Shown: piece after piece, positions 46,874 through 58,326 of the stretch
Position numbering within the stretch: position 1 is the first letter of the stretch
Layout of the letters: the number at the start of each line of letters is the position of its first letter
NCBI GenBank assembly: GCA_017893485.1
Contig: CM030368.1
Span: 175,060,004 to 175,124,003 of the forward strand
From: Hemerocallis citrina
Taxonomy: Eukaryota; Streptophyta; Magnoliopsida; Asparagales; Asphodelaceae
Reading direction: 5' to 3'
DNA: 64,000 bases
Notes under the pieces: generated by a model
What the model was told of the DNA's origin: nothing
Database searches by the model: none
Seen by the model: the letters and a program-made list of their open reading frames with translations, nothing else
Position numbers and translations under genes: made by a program

Positions 46874-49206
46874 TGTAATAACCCGGGTAATATAATACTT
46901 TTGTGTATATTTATATATAAATCTCTCTATATATATTGTAGTATTTGCTTGATTATATATATGGATGATGAAGTGCGATTAATTTGCTGGATTGTTCGTG
47001 TGGATGGTTGCGTTCATGGTGGTGCACGAGAATGAGAGATTTTCTATTTCACAAACAAATAGGAAATTCGAGATAAAATTAGGATACTGGAGGAGGATTA
47101 CCATATATAGAACAAAACTTCTCCTCCAATTCCTTCTAGTCTAGCTTCTCGATATGTCATTATGCCCCTAGACCGATAATAGTACATACACTAGTTTTGA
47201 GTGTGATACATATGCAAATATTTAATTGTATGGTATTACAATGAATATTTTTTCATGCACTCAAATCCTACCTCTCATCTCTCATCTCATCATGATCAAA
47301 GGCTAAAAATTTCAGCCATGCAAAATATCCCCAAAACCATGAGCTAGAGAATCTAGTTCTGGAGAAACCATCATGCCACCTCACCCCCCATACATCATAT
47401 GGTCGGCAAACCACCCTTGCACCCCTCACTCCTATCATTTCATTATTAAACCCCTCCCTTTCACTCTCATTCACTTATGAAATTTTCTATAAAAAAAGAA
47501 AGAGAAGGAGAGAGTGAAAGAAGGCAAAAAAAAGAGGGAAATCAAGAGATTTGGAAGAGGAATCAAGGAGGAAGGCCAAGCTATTCTCTTCTTCTCAAAC
47601 TACACTCAAGGGTGGGGAGTTCTCTTGAATTCTTGCATGAAATGAGTAATAATAGTACGAGGATGATTGATTAGAAGTAGTTGTTTGAAATCTGAAACCG
47701 AAACAGAAAAACATGATCTGCATGCTATATTTCCGAATTTCCAGAGAGCAAAATAAATTGAATTTTACCATGAAATTTTTGTAGAATGATCTTATGCATG
47801 TCTAGAAGCTACATGATTTATTTAGGATTTTTCTGATATTATTTGGTATTTTAATAAAATCAATTTTGATGACTGGGTCGTAAGGCAGAGACTGGTTCTG
47901 TCTATTGTAGAAACTAAACTTGTGGAAATTCTTAGAATTAATTGATACATGATATACTTCTGAAATTTTTACCATTATATCATGCATGAATATAAACCCT
48001 ATAGAAAATTATTGAAATTATTTGGACGACATTTGATGCATGTTCAAAATTAATTAAGTAAGAGTATTCATGATAGTGACTGAAGAACAACAGAACTTTT
48101 ATGCATGATTGTAATAGGTAGAACTCATTGAATACTTGGATTCTGGATTGTGATCTTTTGTGCATGTTATACATGATGATGTCTAGTTTCTGAAAATGCA
48201 AATATGATGACCATTGGTTATGTATGTGATTTATTATGAATATTTAAGTGAGTACTGTGCATAACTTAATCAGTATTGACACCCTGATAAGATGATACCT
48301 TTATGGTTCTGTATGAGCAAAATTTGAGGAAGTGTACAACTAGGAAATTGTAGTAGACATCATAAGCTTTCCAAAAAGCCTTATTTCAAGAAATTTATGT
48401 AAGTAGAGTAAAAGATATGATTTTTGCATCTTTCCATAGAACTTGGATTTGTATCATTCCGATTAGCGGGTAGAGTTTTATGCTATCGGTAAGGTGCAGC
48501 TAGTGTACAGGAATTTCACAAGCTGAGGTTTGTGGGGCTATTTTGAGCAACTATATGATTGAATCTAATGTGATGATCAACTAGAGAGTTGTAGCCTAGG
48601 TCTTTAGCTTTCTAGATTGGGCTAGAACACCCAAATCCAAGTTGTATTGTGGGAGCTATGACCTTTCTAAGTTTCAGGTAGAAACAGTAGAGTTGGCTTA
48701 GTCATGGTTTTTGACTAAGTGTTGGAAGTACCCTTTCCTCTCTTGTTAATAAGAGTTAATAACTTGTTATTTGGGATGATTGGTTTTATTTTTACTGGTC
48801 TTGTTGGTGTTTGACTCCTGTTGAGGATTGTGGTGACTTGAGTTAGTCACAAGGGTAGGGTGATACCCAACATCTATCGACCCCAAGATTTGAACTTCCG
48901 CCGAGGCGTTAGATGTCCGAATTGGTGCCATCGAGTTGTATTCATACCGGTTAAGGATAAACACGGGCCGTGGTGATGAAAGAATTCCAAGCTAGGGAAA
49001 GTGGCAAGCGGGACATTGTGTCACCGGGGCTGTGAGTCGATAGGTAGAATTGAAGGAAATCCTTTATTTACCTGAATGATTAGAGTGACCCTTGCATTAG
49101 AATGATGTATTAGGTGTGTGAGCATTGCATTAGTATTAGCAGACCATAATCGGGTGTTGTACTTTTCTGTCGTAGGGATACAAATTTGGTTCTCAGGTTT
49201 GATAGT
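46874..49206 (+). repeat. 3' LTR of element G, truncated
   Basis: Starts TGTAATAACCCGGGTAATAT. It follows the 5' LTR to the position equivalent to about 43276 and stops after TTCTCAGGTTTGA. Relative to the 5' LTR it has an extra segment of about 125 bp at 47039-47185 and lacks about 110 bp near 48425. About 1 kb of the LTR is missing from its end. Confidence 0.88.
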
Positions 49207-49370
49207 CGAGAATTGATAGCTTTTCCAGTGTCAAGACCACTTCTGGCACCCCCCGCTTCTCTAAAAAGTACGTAATACGAGTACGTGATAAATTGATAGC
49301 TTTTTACTTTTCCTATACTAGCAGACCATAGTCGAGAATTGATATCTTTTTCCAGTGTCAAGACCACTTC
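49207..49370. repeat. Scrambled junction: 124-bp imperfect duplication next to F2
   Basis: 49207-49295 and 49331-49424 are near copies. Each has GTCGAGAATTGATA, CCAGTGTCAAGACCACTTCT, then the start of the F-family LTR with GTACGTAATACGAGTACGTG. Between them lies a word (GCAGACCATA) also present in the element G LTR at 49139. Confidence 0.75.
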
Positions 49371-50262
49371 TGTCACGCCCCGCTTCTCAAAAGAGTACGT
49401 AATACGAGTACGTGATAAAGCCCAGTGAATAATTTTCATTATTCATAAGCTGTAAGGATAAACTCAACAGTAAACATAAATATTCAAGAAATATACAACC
49501 ATGTATGCATGAAACAAATCTCATAATCAAAAGAATTATTTGAAACAAATACATAATCCTCAAATAAAACAAGATCTGAAAAAATAATAATAAAACTCTT
49601 AGACAACATGCCCAATACAAAGTATCAAGTAGCAATAAGAAAACTGATAACTTAATACAGGAAAAAAGCTAAAGCATGAAAGGTTCCAGTCAAGCTTAGA
49701 ACACTCACTCCTGTAGGTAGCTCGTCTCTAAAACCTGTACATTTATCATTTGAAAGAAACAGAGAAACAGGAAAATAATCTACCCGTTAGTGCAAGCTAC
49801 GGGCCGCAAGTAGTACAAGCAAAAAGGGGTACAGGAACATGGTAAACAAAATGCAGAACAGGAAACAAGAATCTAGAGTACAGGAAATAGCATGAAAAGA
49901 ATGTAACAGATAAACAGACTCAAATAACTAATAAGCGAGTAAACAGAATCAGATGACAGAATCGGATAACAGATAACAAGTAAACTTGTAACAGATGTCA
50001 AGTAACAGATAACAGGTAAACTTGTAACAGATGTCAAGTAATCGTGAAACTTGTAACAGGAACGTGCAGGTGAAACATATTATTCTTAAGTCTTTTATTT
50101 AATCCTAACTAATGCACCACCCATGCGTCCCATTCCACATGGTTGATACATATAAACAACTTACGTTTAGACTTAGTGGTAGATTCTATAGGGCCATGTA
50201 CTCAGGCATCATATAAATAGATAAATAGAAACATGAATCATGTAATTATGATCCATGAGACC

Positions 50263-50879
50263 TGATATGGCTAAAAATAGGATTAAATCGGGACCGTTCA
50301 CATCGAACACGAATCTTAAAGCTCAGGGGTAAAATGGTAATTTCACCTACAAACGGGTCTGAAATGAGAACTGGGTCTTTATCCAAAGCCCAATAACCCA
50401 TAAACGGATCCACATCAACTGGGTACGGGTTCCAACCCGCTGCACATCCAGTCCAGAAAAGATAGAATTAGGGTTTCTGATTAATCCTAATCAACGGCCC
50501 TGATTCACATCTATCTTTTCACCGGGAATTAGGGATTCAATTCCTTATCTGATTACGAGGAGAATATTCCTTATCTAATCACGGGGATTACATTCCTAAT
50601 TTGATCCCTAAGACGCCTATAAATACCCCCCATCCATCTCCATTAAGAGGTAATCAGTATTTTCTCAATTTACGCTCTTTCTTAATCATTTCTGATTACT
50701 GACTTGAGCGTCGGAGGGTGCGTCGCCGGGATCAACCCCGGTGTCTCGCACTTTTTGCAGGTCAACGGCGGGAGTCAACGGTCAATCTCCGGCGGAACAG
50801 GTTAGAGGTTTGCTATTCAGGTTTTTCACGAATCCACAAATTCTGTCTGTTTACCCCCACACCAGATTTAGCGGTAACA
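50263..50879 (+). repeat. 5' LTR of element C, 617 bp
   Basis: Starts TGATATGGCTAAAAATAGG and ends TTAGCGGTAACA. A TATA box, TATAAATA, is at 50618-50625. It is the same length as 57710-58326. Confidence 0.95.
50618..50625 (+). promoter_or_regulatory. TATA box in 5' LTR of element C
   Basis: TATAAATA follows CGCC and is preserved in the 3' LTR (58065-58072) and in the element B LTR (19159-19166), so it is the probable core promoter. Confidence 0.75.
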
Positions 50880-50880
50880 G

Positions 50881-50900
50881 ATTGGCGCCGTCTGTGGGAA
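50881..50900 (+). other. Primer-binding site of element C
   Basis: ATTGGCGCCGTCTGTGGGAA follows the LTR by one base. The TGGCGCCGTCTGTGGGA form is usual in Tat/Ogre-type elements. I do not assign the tRNA; its first nine bases would also fit Asp tRNA. Confidence 0.8.
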
Positions 50901-50950
50901 AACCAAACGAATAGCAGCCCCTCTTCCCGTTGGTCCTATCTTCTCCAGCC

Positions 50951-52714
50951 ATGCCTCCGAGAAAAGTCAGGTCCAGAGGGTCCAACCGCGGGCCCAACCC
51001 CGCCGATCAGCAAGAGGTAGTCCTCGTCCAACCCGCTCCGCAGCAGGGACAACCCCCGCCTCAAGTGGAGGACCCTCTTCAACAAGATCAGCCTCCTCTT
51101 CAGAATCAGGAACCCCCCAAGGGACCCACCGGTCCTCAGAATGCCGGTGCGGGGGGCTCCCGCATGAAGCAACCTCTCCATCAAGACCGCGTCTCCATAC
51201 ACAAAGCCTCTACGGATTCCATGGCCTCTCATAATCCTCAAAACCGGCATAAGGTGGAGGACTTACGCCACCGTCTGGACGAGAAGCGAGCCCGAGAGGG
51301 AGCCTCCCGCCAACAACGTCCGGGTGAGCGATCCCCTCACCGCCGAGACTACAGAAGATCCCCTTTCCGAAGGGCAAGGAGGGAGTCCCCCGAGCATTAC
51401 AGAAGGAGGCACTCCCCCGCAGATCGGCAATAGCCCAGGAACAATGAGGCACCAATCACCCGTGCCGAGTTCCAGCAGTTCCAAGCAATGGTACAACAGG
51501 CACTCAACCTCCGTCAAAACCCTAATGAGCCGAAGGCCCCGTCCCCTCCTCCAGTCCGAAGCCCTCGCCGACGGTCCCCATCTCCTCGTCCCGCTCCTAC
51601 TAACTCCCGGCGTACCCCAAGTCCTCGTCGCTCCCGAAGTTACCATCACCGCAGCCCTCGCTCTCCCTCCTACGAAGACGAGTCTAGAGGCTCGGCTGAT
51701 TACCGTCAGAGGGACGACACCATGTATCGCCGTCTTCATGAGGTAGAGAGGCGCCTGGGTCAGATAGGTCAAGAAGAAGAGCTTAGGGGGAGGACCCTAC
51801 GTCCTACTCGACCCCCTTTCTCCCGAACCATTGTGGATGCACCTGTGCCGTTCGGGTTCAAACCTCCCCAATTTGAGACTTACACCGGGGAGACTGACCC
51901 CGTTGACCACATTGAGAGCTTCAAGACTCTCATGCTCATCCACCAAGCTTCCGATGCCCTGCTGTGCAAGACATTCCCTGCTACTCTCAGGGGCTCGGCT
52001 CGGGAATGGTACTCCCACCTCGCCCCGTCTTCCATATTCTCCTTCGAGCAGTTCGAAACACTCTTCATCACCCACTTCGTGAGTAGTCGCCGAACTGAAA
52101 AGACCAGCATTTCGCTACTCTGCCTTAACCAGGAGAAGGGTGAGAAGTTGAGAGACTATGTGAAGAGGTTCACAGCCGAAGCCAGGTCTATAGCTTCCCT
52201 CGACCAATCCGTCGCAACGGCCGCCTTCCAATCCAATGTCTTCAATTCCAGCCTCCGTTCCTCTCTTGCTAAGAAGCCTCCACAGAACTTTGCCGACCTC
52301 CTTCTCAGGTGTGAAAAGTACATTCGGGCCGAAGAAGCCCTCGACCCCCTTGCTCTGGGGGAGACATCCTCCGGGAACAAACGGAAGAACACAAGTGAAG
52401 AGGGGTCCCAAAAATCCCAGAAGGGCAATAATGGCCAGCGCCGCCCGACTCCTCGTTTTGAGAAGTTCACCCCCCTCATTGCCAATATATCAGAAGTTCT
52501 TATGGAGGTGGACAAGGAAGGGCTACTCCGTGCTCCCCCTAGAATGAACACACCTGGCAAGAAAAGGGACAAAGATAAGTGGTGCCGCTTCCACAGGGAC
52601 CACGGCCACGACACGGATGATTGTCGGGCTCTCAAGGAGGAGATCGAAGAACTCGTACAGCGGGGGCACCTTACCAAGTTCGTCCAAAAAGATGGGGCCG
52701 AGCTTCCCTACTAA
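50951..52714 (+). CDS. Gag of element C, interrupted by one in-frame TAG
   Basis: ATG at 50951 opens MPPRKVRSRGSNRGPNPADQ. The frame is open to a TAA at 52712-52714 except for a single TAG at 51431-51433, giving 160 and about 427 residues (587 with readthrough). The N-terminus is Gln/Pro-rich, then Arg/Ser-rich (RRSPSPRP type) and probably binds RNA. The capsid core runs about residues 295-460: FGFKPPQFETYTGETDPVDH, LRGSAREWYSHLAPSS and LRDYVKRFTAEARSIA. A knuckle of C-H-H-C type, WCRFHRDHGHDTDDC, lies near 52580-52625. The single stop could be recent decay or mean translation restarts at a later ATG (51488). Without pol downstream, gag is the only protein this element could supply. Confidence 0.88.
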
Positions 52715-52789
52715 GGAGCCAACGAACGAATGGAAAGGCCCGCCGAGCTTCAAGACTCTGAACTTCCCAGCTCCCCTCAAGAGGTCTTC

Positions 52790-52930
52790 ACCTTATCGTA
52801 GAAGTAGGATTTTGATTTTCAATAAGGCCGATGCTTGTAACCCGGCCAATAGCATGTAATAATGGCTCGCCCTATTGAAGCAGCCACTTAGTTTATTTCA
52901 ATAAAACTTTACATTTTTTCATTGGAAATT
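52790..52930 (+). promoter_or_regulatory. Post-gag block with AATAAA in element C
   Basis: Matches 2300-2470 in element B (CATGTAATAA, CTTAGTTT, CAATAAAA). AATAAA is at 52900-52905. The rest of 52715-53030 has no recognisable gene. Confidence 0.5.
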
Positions 52931-53030
52931 GTTGCTCTTGCTTCATCTCAATCTCTCCGAGTCACGACTCGTTAAATGGCAATTTCGGAGTCCAGCTTCT
53001 TCTACATGGCTCCTCCCGCAACTCACTAAA

Positions 53031-53390
53031 CTCTACCGATGGTTCCGGAGTCCAACACTTGGTTCGATTCTGCTTCGAATAACTTGCTCTTAAGCGGGTT
53101 AGAAGTGGTTCGCCATTCGAAATTGCTCCCACAGCCGTTGAATAACTCTACCGATGGTTTCGGAGTCCAACACTTGGTTCGATTCTGCTTCGAATAACTT
53201 GCTCTTAAGCGGGTTAGAAGTGGTTCGCCATTCGAAATTGCTCCCACAGCCGTTGAATAACTCTAACGATGGTTCCGGAGTCCAACACTTGGTTCGATTC
53301 TGCTTCGAATAACTTGCTCTTCAGCGGGTTAGAAGTGGTTCGCCATTCGGAATTGCTCCCACAACCGTTGATTCTCTCACGTAAGCAGCG
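53031..53390 (+). repeat. 115-bp tandem array, 3 units (element C)
   Basis: Units start at 53031, 53146 and 53261 with CTCTACCGATGGTTCCGGAG and are nearly identical. They match the reverse complement of the element D array. 53391-53730 is non-coding with degenerate 'ctcctctctcctagagttgctcc' relatives. Confidence 0.92.
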
Positions 53391-53730
53391 AGTTCGGAGC
53401 TAAAACTCTCCCCTAGAGTTGCTCCCCACACTCGTTTCACAAACAGCTCTCTTCCAGATCCGAGCTCTTCACTCCGCTCGCCTCCCAAACGGACCTCTTC
53501 TCAACAAGATCGGAGCTCACAACTCTCTCCTAGAGTTGCTCCTCAAACTTGTCTTCCAAATGGCTCTCTCCTAAAGCCAAGCTCTTCGTTTTGCTCACCT
53601 CAAAGGATGGGTCTTCCCACGGCTCTTACAAGGGTCTTCCTGGCACAAGGGTTTTCCCAGCACAACTTCTCCGCCCCTAGGAGTGGAGCTCCTCTTCCAA
53701 AATCCCCACGACCAAAACACTCCTCAACTT

Positions 53731-55930
53731 CATGAAGACAAGGATGTTGCGGGGCTATTTTGACCATGAAGGAGGGTGAATCCTCGTCTCACTCCCAAAG
53801 AGAAGTTGTAGATCTTCGAATTAGCTTCGAAACAAGGGGTTGCACGCCCCGAGCCGACCTCCGTAGCACCGGGAACATCAAGAAGAACTCTGCAGGGAAA
53901 ATTGGAGTTCGGCACCCGCTGCCGAGCGTTCTTGCCACCGACCGTTTTACGGGCTTGAGTTCGGCACCAGTTGAGTTCGGCACCCCCTGCCGAGCGTTCT
54001 TGCCACCGACCGTTTTACGGGCTTGAGTTCGGCACCAGTTGAGTTCGGCACCCCCTGCCGAGCGTTCTTGCCACCGACCGTTTTACGGGCTTGAGTTCGG
54101 CACCAGTTGAGTTCGTCACCCCCTGCCGAGCATTCTTGCCACCGACCGTTTTACGGGCTTGAGTTCGGCTCCAGTTGAGTTCGGCAATCAAGACCTCCAA
54201 AAAAATCTTCAAGTCTCAAACCTCGGCACCAACTGCCGAGCGTTCTTGACACCGACCGTATTACGGGCTTGAGTTCGGCAGTCAAGATCTCCAAAAAATT
54301 TCTAAGTCTCGAGCCTCGGCACCAGCTGCCGAGCGTTCTTGACACCGACCGTATTACGGGCGTGAGTTCGGCACCCGCTCCGAGCGTTCTTGCCACCGAC
54401 CGTATTACGGGCTTGAGTTCGGCAGTCAAGATCTCCAAAAAATTTCTAAGTCTTGAGCCTCGGCACCAGCTGCCGAGCGTTCTTGACACCGACCTCGTTA
54501 CGGGGAAAAAGTCAAGTTCGGCACCCAACGCCGAGCGTTCACCGACCTCGTTACGGGGAAAAAATCAAGTTCGGCACCCAACGCCGAGCGTTCGTGGAAC
54601 CGACCTTGTTACGGGGGAAAAATCGGACCTCGGCACCCCTTCGCCGAACGCTCTCATAAACAAACAACACAAAAAAGAAGAGGGGGGCTATAGGGTCGGG
54701 TTCAGACCCGTTAAGGATCCAAACCCAAACTCTCTCTCTCTCCTCCCATTCTTCTCCAACAAAGTTGGCGCCGATCCCAAGCAGAGACCAAAACTCTCCT
54801 CATGAATACAAGGATGTTGCGGGGCTATTTTGACCATGAAGGAGGGTGAATCTTCGTCTCACCCCTAAAGAGAAGTTGTAGATCTTCGGATTAGCTTCGA
54901 AACAAGGGGTCGCACGCCCCGAGCCGACCTCCGTAGCACCGGGAACATCGAGAAGAACTCTGCAGGGAAAAATTGGAGTTCGGCACAAGCTGCCGAGCGT
55001 TCTCGGAACCGACCTCGTTACGGGAGAAAATTCAAGTTCGGTACCCACTGCCGAGCGTTCGTGGAACCGACCTCGTTACGGGGAAAAATTCAAGTTCGGC
55101 ACCCACTGCCGACCGTTCGTGACACCGACCTCGTTACGGGGGAAAAATCAAGTTCGGCACCCACTGCCGAGAGTTCGTGACACCGACCTCGTTACGGGGA
55201 AAAAATCAAGTTCGGCACCCACTGCCGAGCGTTCGTGGAACCGACCTCGTTACAGGGAAAAAATCAAGTTCGGCACCCACTGCCGAGCGTTCGTGGAACC
55301 GACCTTGTTATGGGGAAAAATTCCAGTTCGGCACCCACTGCCGAGCGTTCGCCAACCGACCTCGTTACGGGGAAAAAATCGGACCTCGGCACCCCTTCGC
55401 CGAACGCTCTCATATACAAGCAAAAACCAAAACACTCTTCAAACTTCATGAAGACAAGAATGTTGCGGGGCTATTTTGACCATGACGGAGGGTGAATCTT
55501 CACCTCACTCCTAAAGAAAAGTCGTAGATCTTCGAATTAGCTTCGAAACAAGGGGTCGCACGCCCCGAGCCGACCTCCGTAGCACCGGAAATATGAAGAA
55601 GAACTCTGCAGGGAAAATTGGAGTTCGGCACCCCTGCCGAGCGTTCTCGCCACCGACCGTTTTACAGGCTTGAGTTCGGCACCAGTTGAGTTCGGCACCC
55701 CTGCCGAGCGTTCTTGCCACCGACCGTTTTACGGGCTTGAGTTCGGCACCAGTTGAGTTCGGCACCCCTGCCGAGCGTTCTTGCCACCGACCGTTTTACG
55801 GGTTTGGGTTCGGCACAGTTGAGTTCGGCACCAGCTGCCGAGCGTTCCTGACACCGACCGTTTTACGGGTTTGAGTTCGGCACCAGTTGAGTTCGGCACC
55901 AGCCGCCGAACGCTCTCAGCATAAGACCCA
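53731..55930 (+). repeat. Higher-order repeat: three blocks, each a lead module plus 57-60-bp hairpin units
   Basis: A module of about 170 bp, with GATGTTGCGGGGCTATTTTG and CGAGCCGACCTCCGTAGCAC, starts at about 53731, 54801 and 55448. Each copy is followed by a run of 57-60-bp units carrying TTCGGCACCC and TGCCGAGCGTTC. Blocks end with a 'CGCCGAACGCTCTCAT'-type unit at 54645, 55400 and 55905. Units come in two kinds: one with ACCGACCGTTTTACGGGCTT, the other with ACCGACCTCGTTACGGGGAA. Each unit contains an 8-bp stem (GTTCGGCA/TGCCGAGC) with a 5-base loop. Open frames here are repeat products. Confidence 0.9.
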
Positions 55931-56292
55931 CGAACAACAACAAAAAAACAAGGGGAGCACAAGGGGCCGGGTTCGGACCCATTAAGAGGACCCGAACCCA
56001 AGCATCCTACGTTTGGCGCCGAAACCCAAGCAAAAAACCAAGGAACAAAAAAAAAAAAAAGAAGAGAAGAAACCAGCTCCTTTCTTCTTCTTCACCAACC
56101 ATCCATGCGAAGTGAACCCAACAGAGAGCTCCAAACTCCTAGCTCCTCCATCGTCTCGAGCTTCACCATGGCCTAGCTCCATGTCGAACGCACCCCCTCC
56201 GTCGTCTAGCTCCGTAGTCAAGCTCACCACTTCCATCGAACCCATCGAACCGCCTCTTCGTCAACCTCCTCAACGTCGAGCTTAACTCCTCC

Positions 56293-57231
56293 ATGGCCGA
56301 CCACTCCCACAATCGAGCTCCGCCACAGAGCTCCACTTCCTCCTCGTCGAGTTCACCGACGCCGAGCTCGACCCACTTCAGCCGAAGCCCAGTCGAGCTC
56401 GAACCCATCGCCATGGCGTCGACGAGCTCCATCTTCACCGATGCTCCCATTCTCGTCGAGCTCACCACCGCGTCGAGCTCTCCCACAGTCGAGCTCCGTC
56501 ACCACCTCGACGAGCTCCGAACTACGCGAGCTCCGTCCTTAGAATCAATGGTCGAGCTCCATTCCGACGCCGAACCCAGTACTGAGCTCGCTTACCGAAG
56601 CTGCCGAGCTCAACTTGTCGACCACCTTCGCCGAGTTCACTTCCGTTCGCCTCCTTCTTCACCGAGCTCTATCACTGAGCTCGACCCCACCACCGAGCCG
56701 TTCTCCTCTATCCGCCGAAGCCAACAAACGAAGCTCAGCCATGGCCGACCACCTTCACTCCGAGTTCCGATGCCGAGCTCCGCCTTCGTCTCCTTCGCGA
56801 GCTCTGCTACACCTCCGAGCTCCAATGCCGAGCTCTCAAAGCTCCGAAGCATCGAACTCCGAACTCCCACTTCGCCGGAGATCCATTCCCGTCGAGCTTC
56901 TTCTCCAAGCTCGAACCCATTCTCCACGGTGCCGAGCTCTAGTATGTCGACCGCCGTCGCCAAATCTCCGTTCCAGTCGAAGCTCGAACCCTTCGTTGAA
57001 GCTCCTCGCTCGCGAGCGAAGGCGAAGAAAAAGCAGAGAAGAACGGAGAAGAAGAAAGAAACAGAGAAAGAAGATAGAGCAGCAGCGAAGGAAAAAAAAA
57101 AAAGTCAAACTTTGACTTCGCCACGTGTCGTCCACGTGGACTTCGCCACTTTTTGCCGAGCGTTCATGGAACCGACCCTCTTACACCAAAAAATGGCCTC
57201 CTCTTCTTCCTCCCGATGCGCGCTCGCTTGA
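56293..57231 (+). CDS. Low-complexity Ser/Pro/Glu-rich frame in GAGCTC-rich tail of element C
   Basis: A 312-residue open frame starts MADHSHNRAPPQSSTSSSSS and contains repeats such as VEL, AEL and SSP, then a Lys/Glu-rich stretch near residues 250-285. The DNA is dominated by the word GAGCTC and relatives. No domain is recognisable. Two other frames are also open over long stretches, as expected of a repeat without stops, so I doubt it is a gene. The corresponding tail of element B has no comparable frame. Confidence 0.2.
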   Translation: MADHSHNRAPPQSSTSSSSSSPTPSSTHFSRSPVELEPIAMASTSSIFTDAPILVELTTASSSPTVELRHHLDELRTTRAPSLESMVELHSDAEPSTELAYRSCRAQLVDHLRRVHFRSPPSSPSSITELDPTTEPFSSIRRSQQTKLSHGRPPSLRVPMPSSAFVSFASSATPPSSNAELSKLRSIELRTPTSPEIHSRRASSPSSNPFSTVPSSSMSTAVAKSPFQSKLEPFVEAPRSRAKAKKKQRRTEKKKETEKEDRAAAKEKKKSQTLTSPRVVHVDFATFCRAFMEPTLLHQKMASSSSSRCALA

Positions 57232-57249
57232 TCATGATCAACGCATACG

Positions 57250-57693
57250 ATCGCGCCACGTGTCCAGGTAATATTCAATTTATTTATTTATTTATTTATT
57301 TGTTTTAATTATTTAAAAAATCCGAAAAAATATTTAAAAATCGAAAAAAATTAAATAAAAATTCTAAAAATAATTATAAATTCAGAAAAATTATTTTAAA
57401 ATTCTGAGAAATATAATTATTTAATTAGAATGATTATTTAATATTTTCGATAATTAATTATTTAATTCGAAAAATGAATAAAAAATTCAAAAAAATGAGA
57501 AAAAATTCAGAAAAATCTGGAAAAATCACCAAAAATCCAGAAAATTCTGAGGATATTTTTGGGTATTTTACAAGCCCAGAATAACACCGTTACACCCCCG
57601 AACAAGATCCAAACTCCTTAAGAACACCGATAAAATCCCGTACGCCATTAGAACAACAAAACTACTCCTCAAAGATTGAAAAACTCAGTATTA
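57250..57693 (+). other. AT-rich tail of element C
   Basis: It begins with GCGCCACGTGTCCAGGTAAT and continues with TTTATTTATT and AAAATTCAGAAAAAT repeats. It has no gene. It matches 18480-18830 of element B. Confidence 0.75.
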
Positions 57694-57709
57694 AGGAGTG
57701 GGGGGCTCG
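57694..57709 (+). other. Polypurine tract of element C
   Basis: AGGAGTGGGGGGCTCG lies directly before the 3' LTR. Confidence 0.88.
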
Positions 57710-58326
57710 TGATATGGCTAAAAATAGGATTAAATCGGGACCGTTCACATCGGACACGAATCTTAAAGCTCAGGGGTAAAATGGTAATTTCACCTACAAA
57801 CGGGTCTGAAATGAGAACTGGGTCTTTATCCAAAGCCCAATAACCCATAAACGGATCCACATCAACTGGGTACGGGTTCCAACCCGCTGCACATCCAGTC
57901 CAGAAAAGATAGAATTAGGGTTTCTGATTAATCCTAATCAACGGCCCTGATTCACAACAATCTTTTCACCGGGAATTAGGGATTCAATTCCTTATCTGAT
58001 TACTAGGAGAATATTCCTTATCTAATCACGGGGATTACATTCCTAATTTGATCCCTAAGACGCCTATAAATACCCCCCATCCATCTCCATTAAGAGGTAA
58101 TCAGTATTTTCTCAATTTACGCTCTTTCTTAATCATTTCTGATTACTGACTTGAGCGTCGGAGGGTGCGTCGCCGGGATCAACCCCGGTGTCTCGCACTT
58201 TTTGCAGGTCAACGGCGGGAGTCAACGGTCAATCTCCGGCGGAACAGGTTAGAGGTTTGCTATTCAGGTTTTTCACGAATCCACAAATTCTGTCTGTTTA
58301 CCCCCACACCAGATTTAGCGGTAACA
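57710..58326 (+). repeat. 3' LTR of element C, 617 bp
   Basis: Identical to the 5' LTR apart from about four substitutions (near 57750, two near 57955 and one near 58005). Confidence 0.95.

Larger units (their letters stand above)
40832..49206 (+). mobile_element. Element G: gag-only Tekay/Del-like element, 3' LTR truncated
   Basis: A 3436-bp 5' LTR (40832-44267), an initiator-Met primer site, a gag pseudogene, a dimeric array, a polypurine tract and 2.3 kb of 3' LTR are in order. No protease, reverse transcriptase, RNase H or integrase exists between gag and the polypurine tract. The candidate TSD is GTCTG (40827-40831), but the 3' end is truncated so it cannot be confirmed. It interrupts the element D integrase. 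Confidence 0.88.

Noticed and set aside
53731..55500. Overlapping open frames of 60-178 codons on both strands
   Set aside because: All result from a 57-60-bp repeat without stops, not from genes.
53731..55930. CRISPR-like regular repeats
   Set aside because: There are no unique spacers; whole units are repeated, and the DNA is plant nuclear sequence.
56293..57231. Confident protein-coding gene in element C tail
   Set aside because: Low-complexity GAGCTC-rich DNA is open in several frames; kept only as a low-confidence entry.
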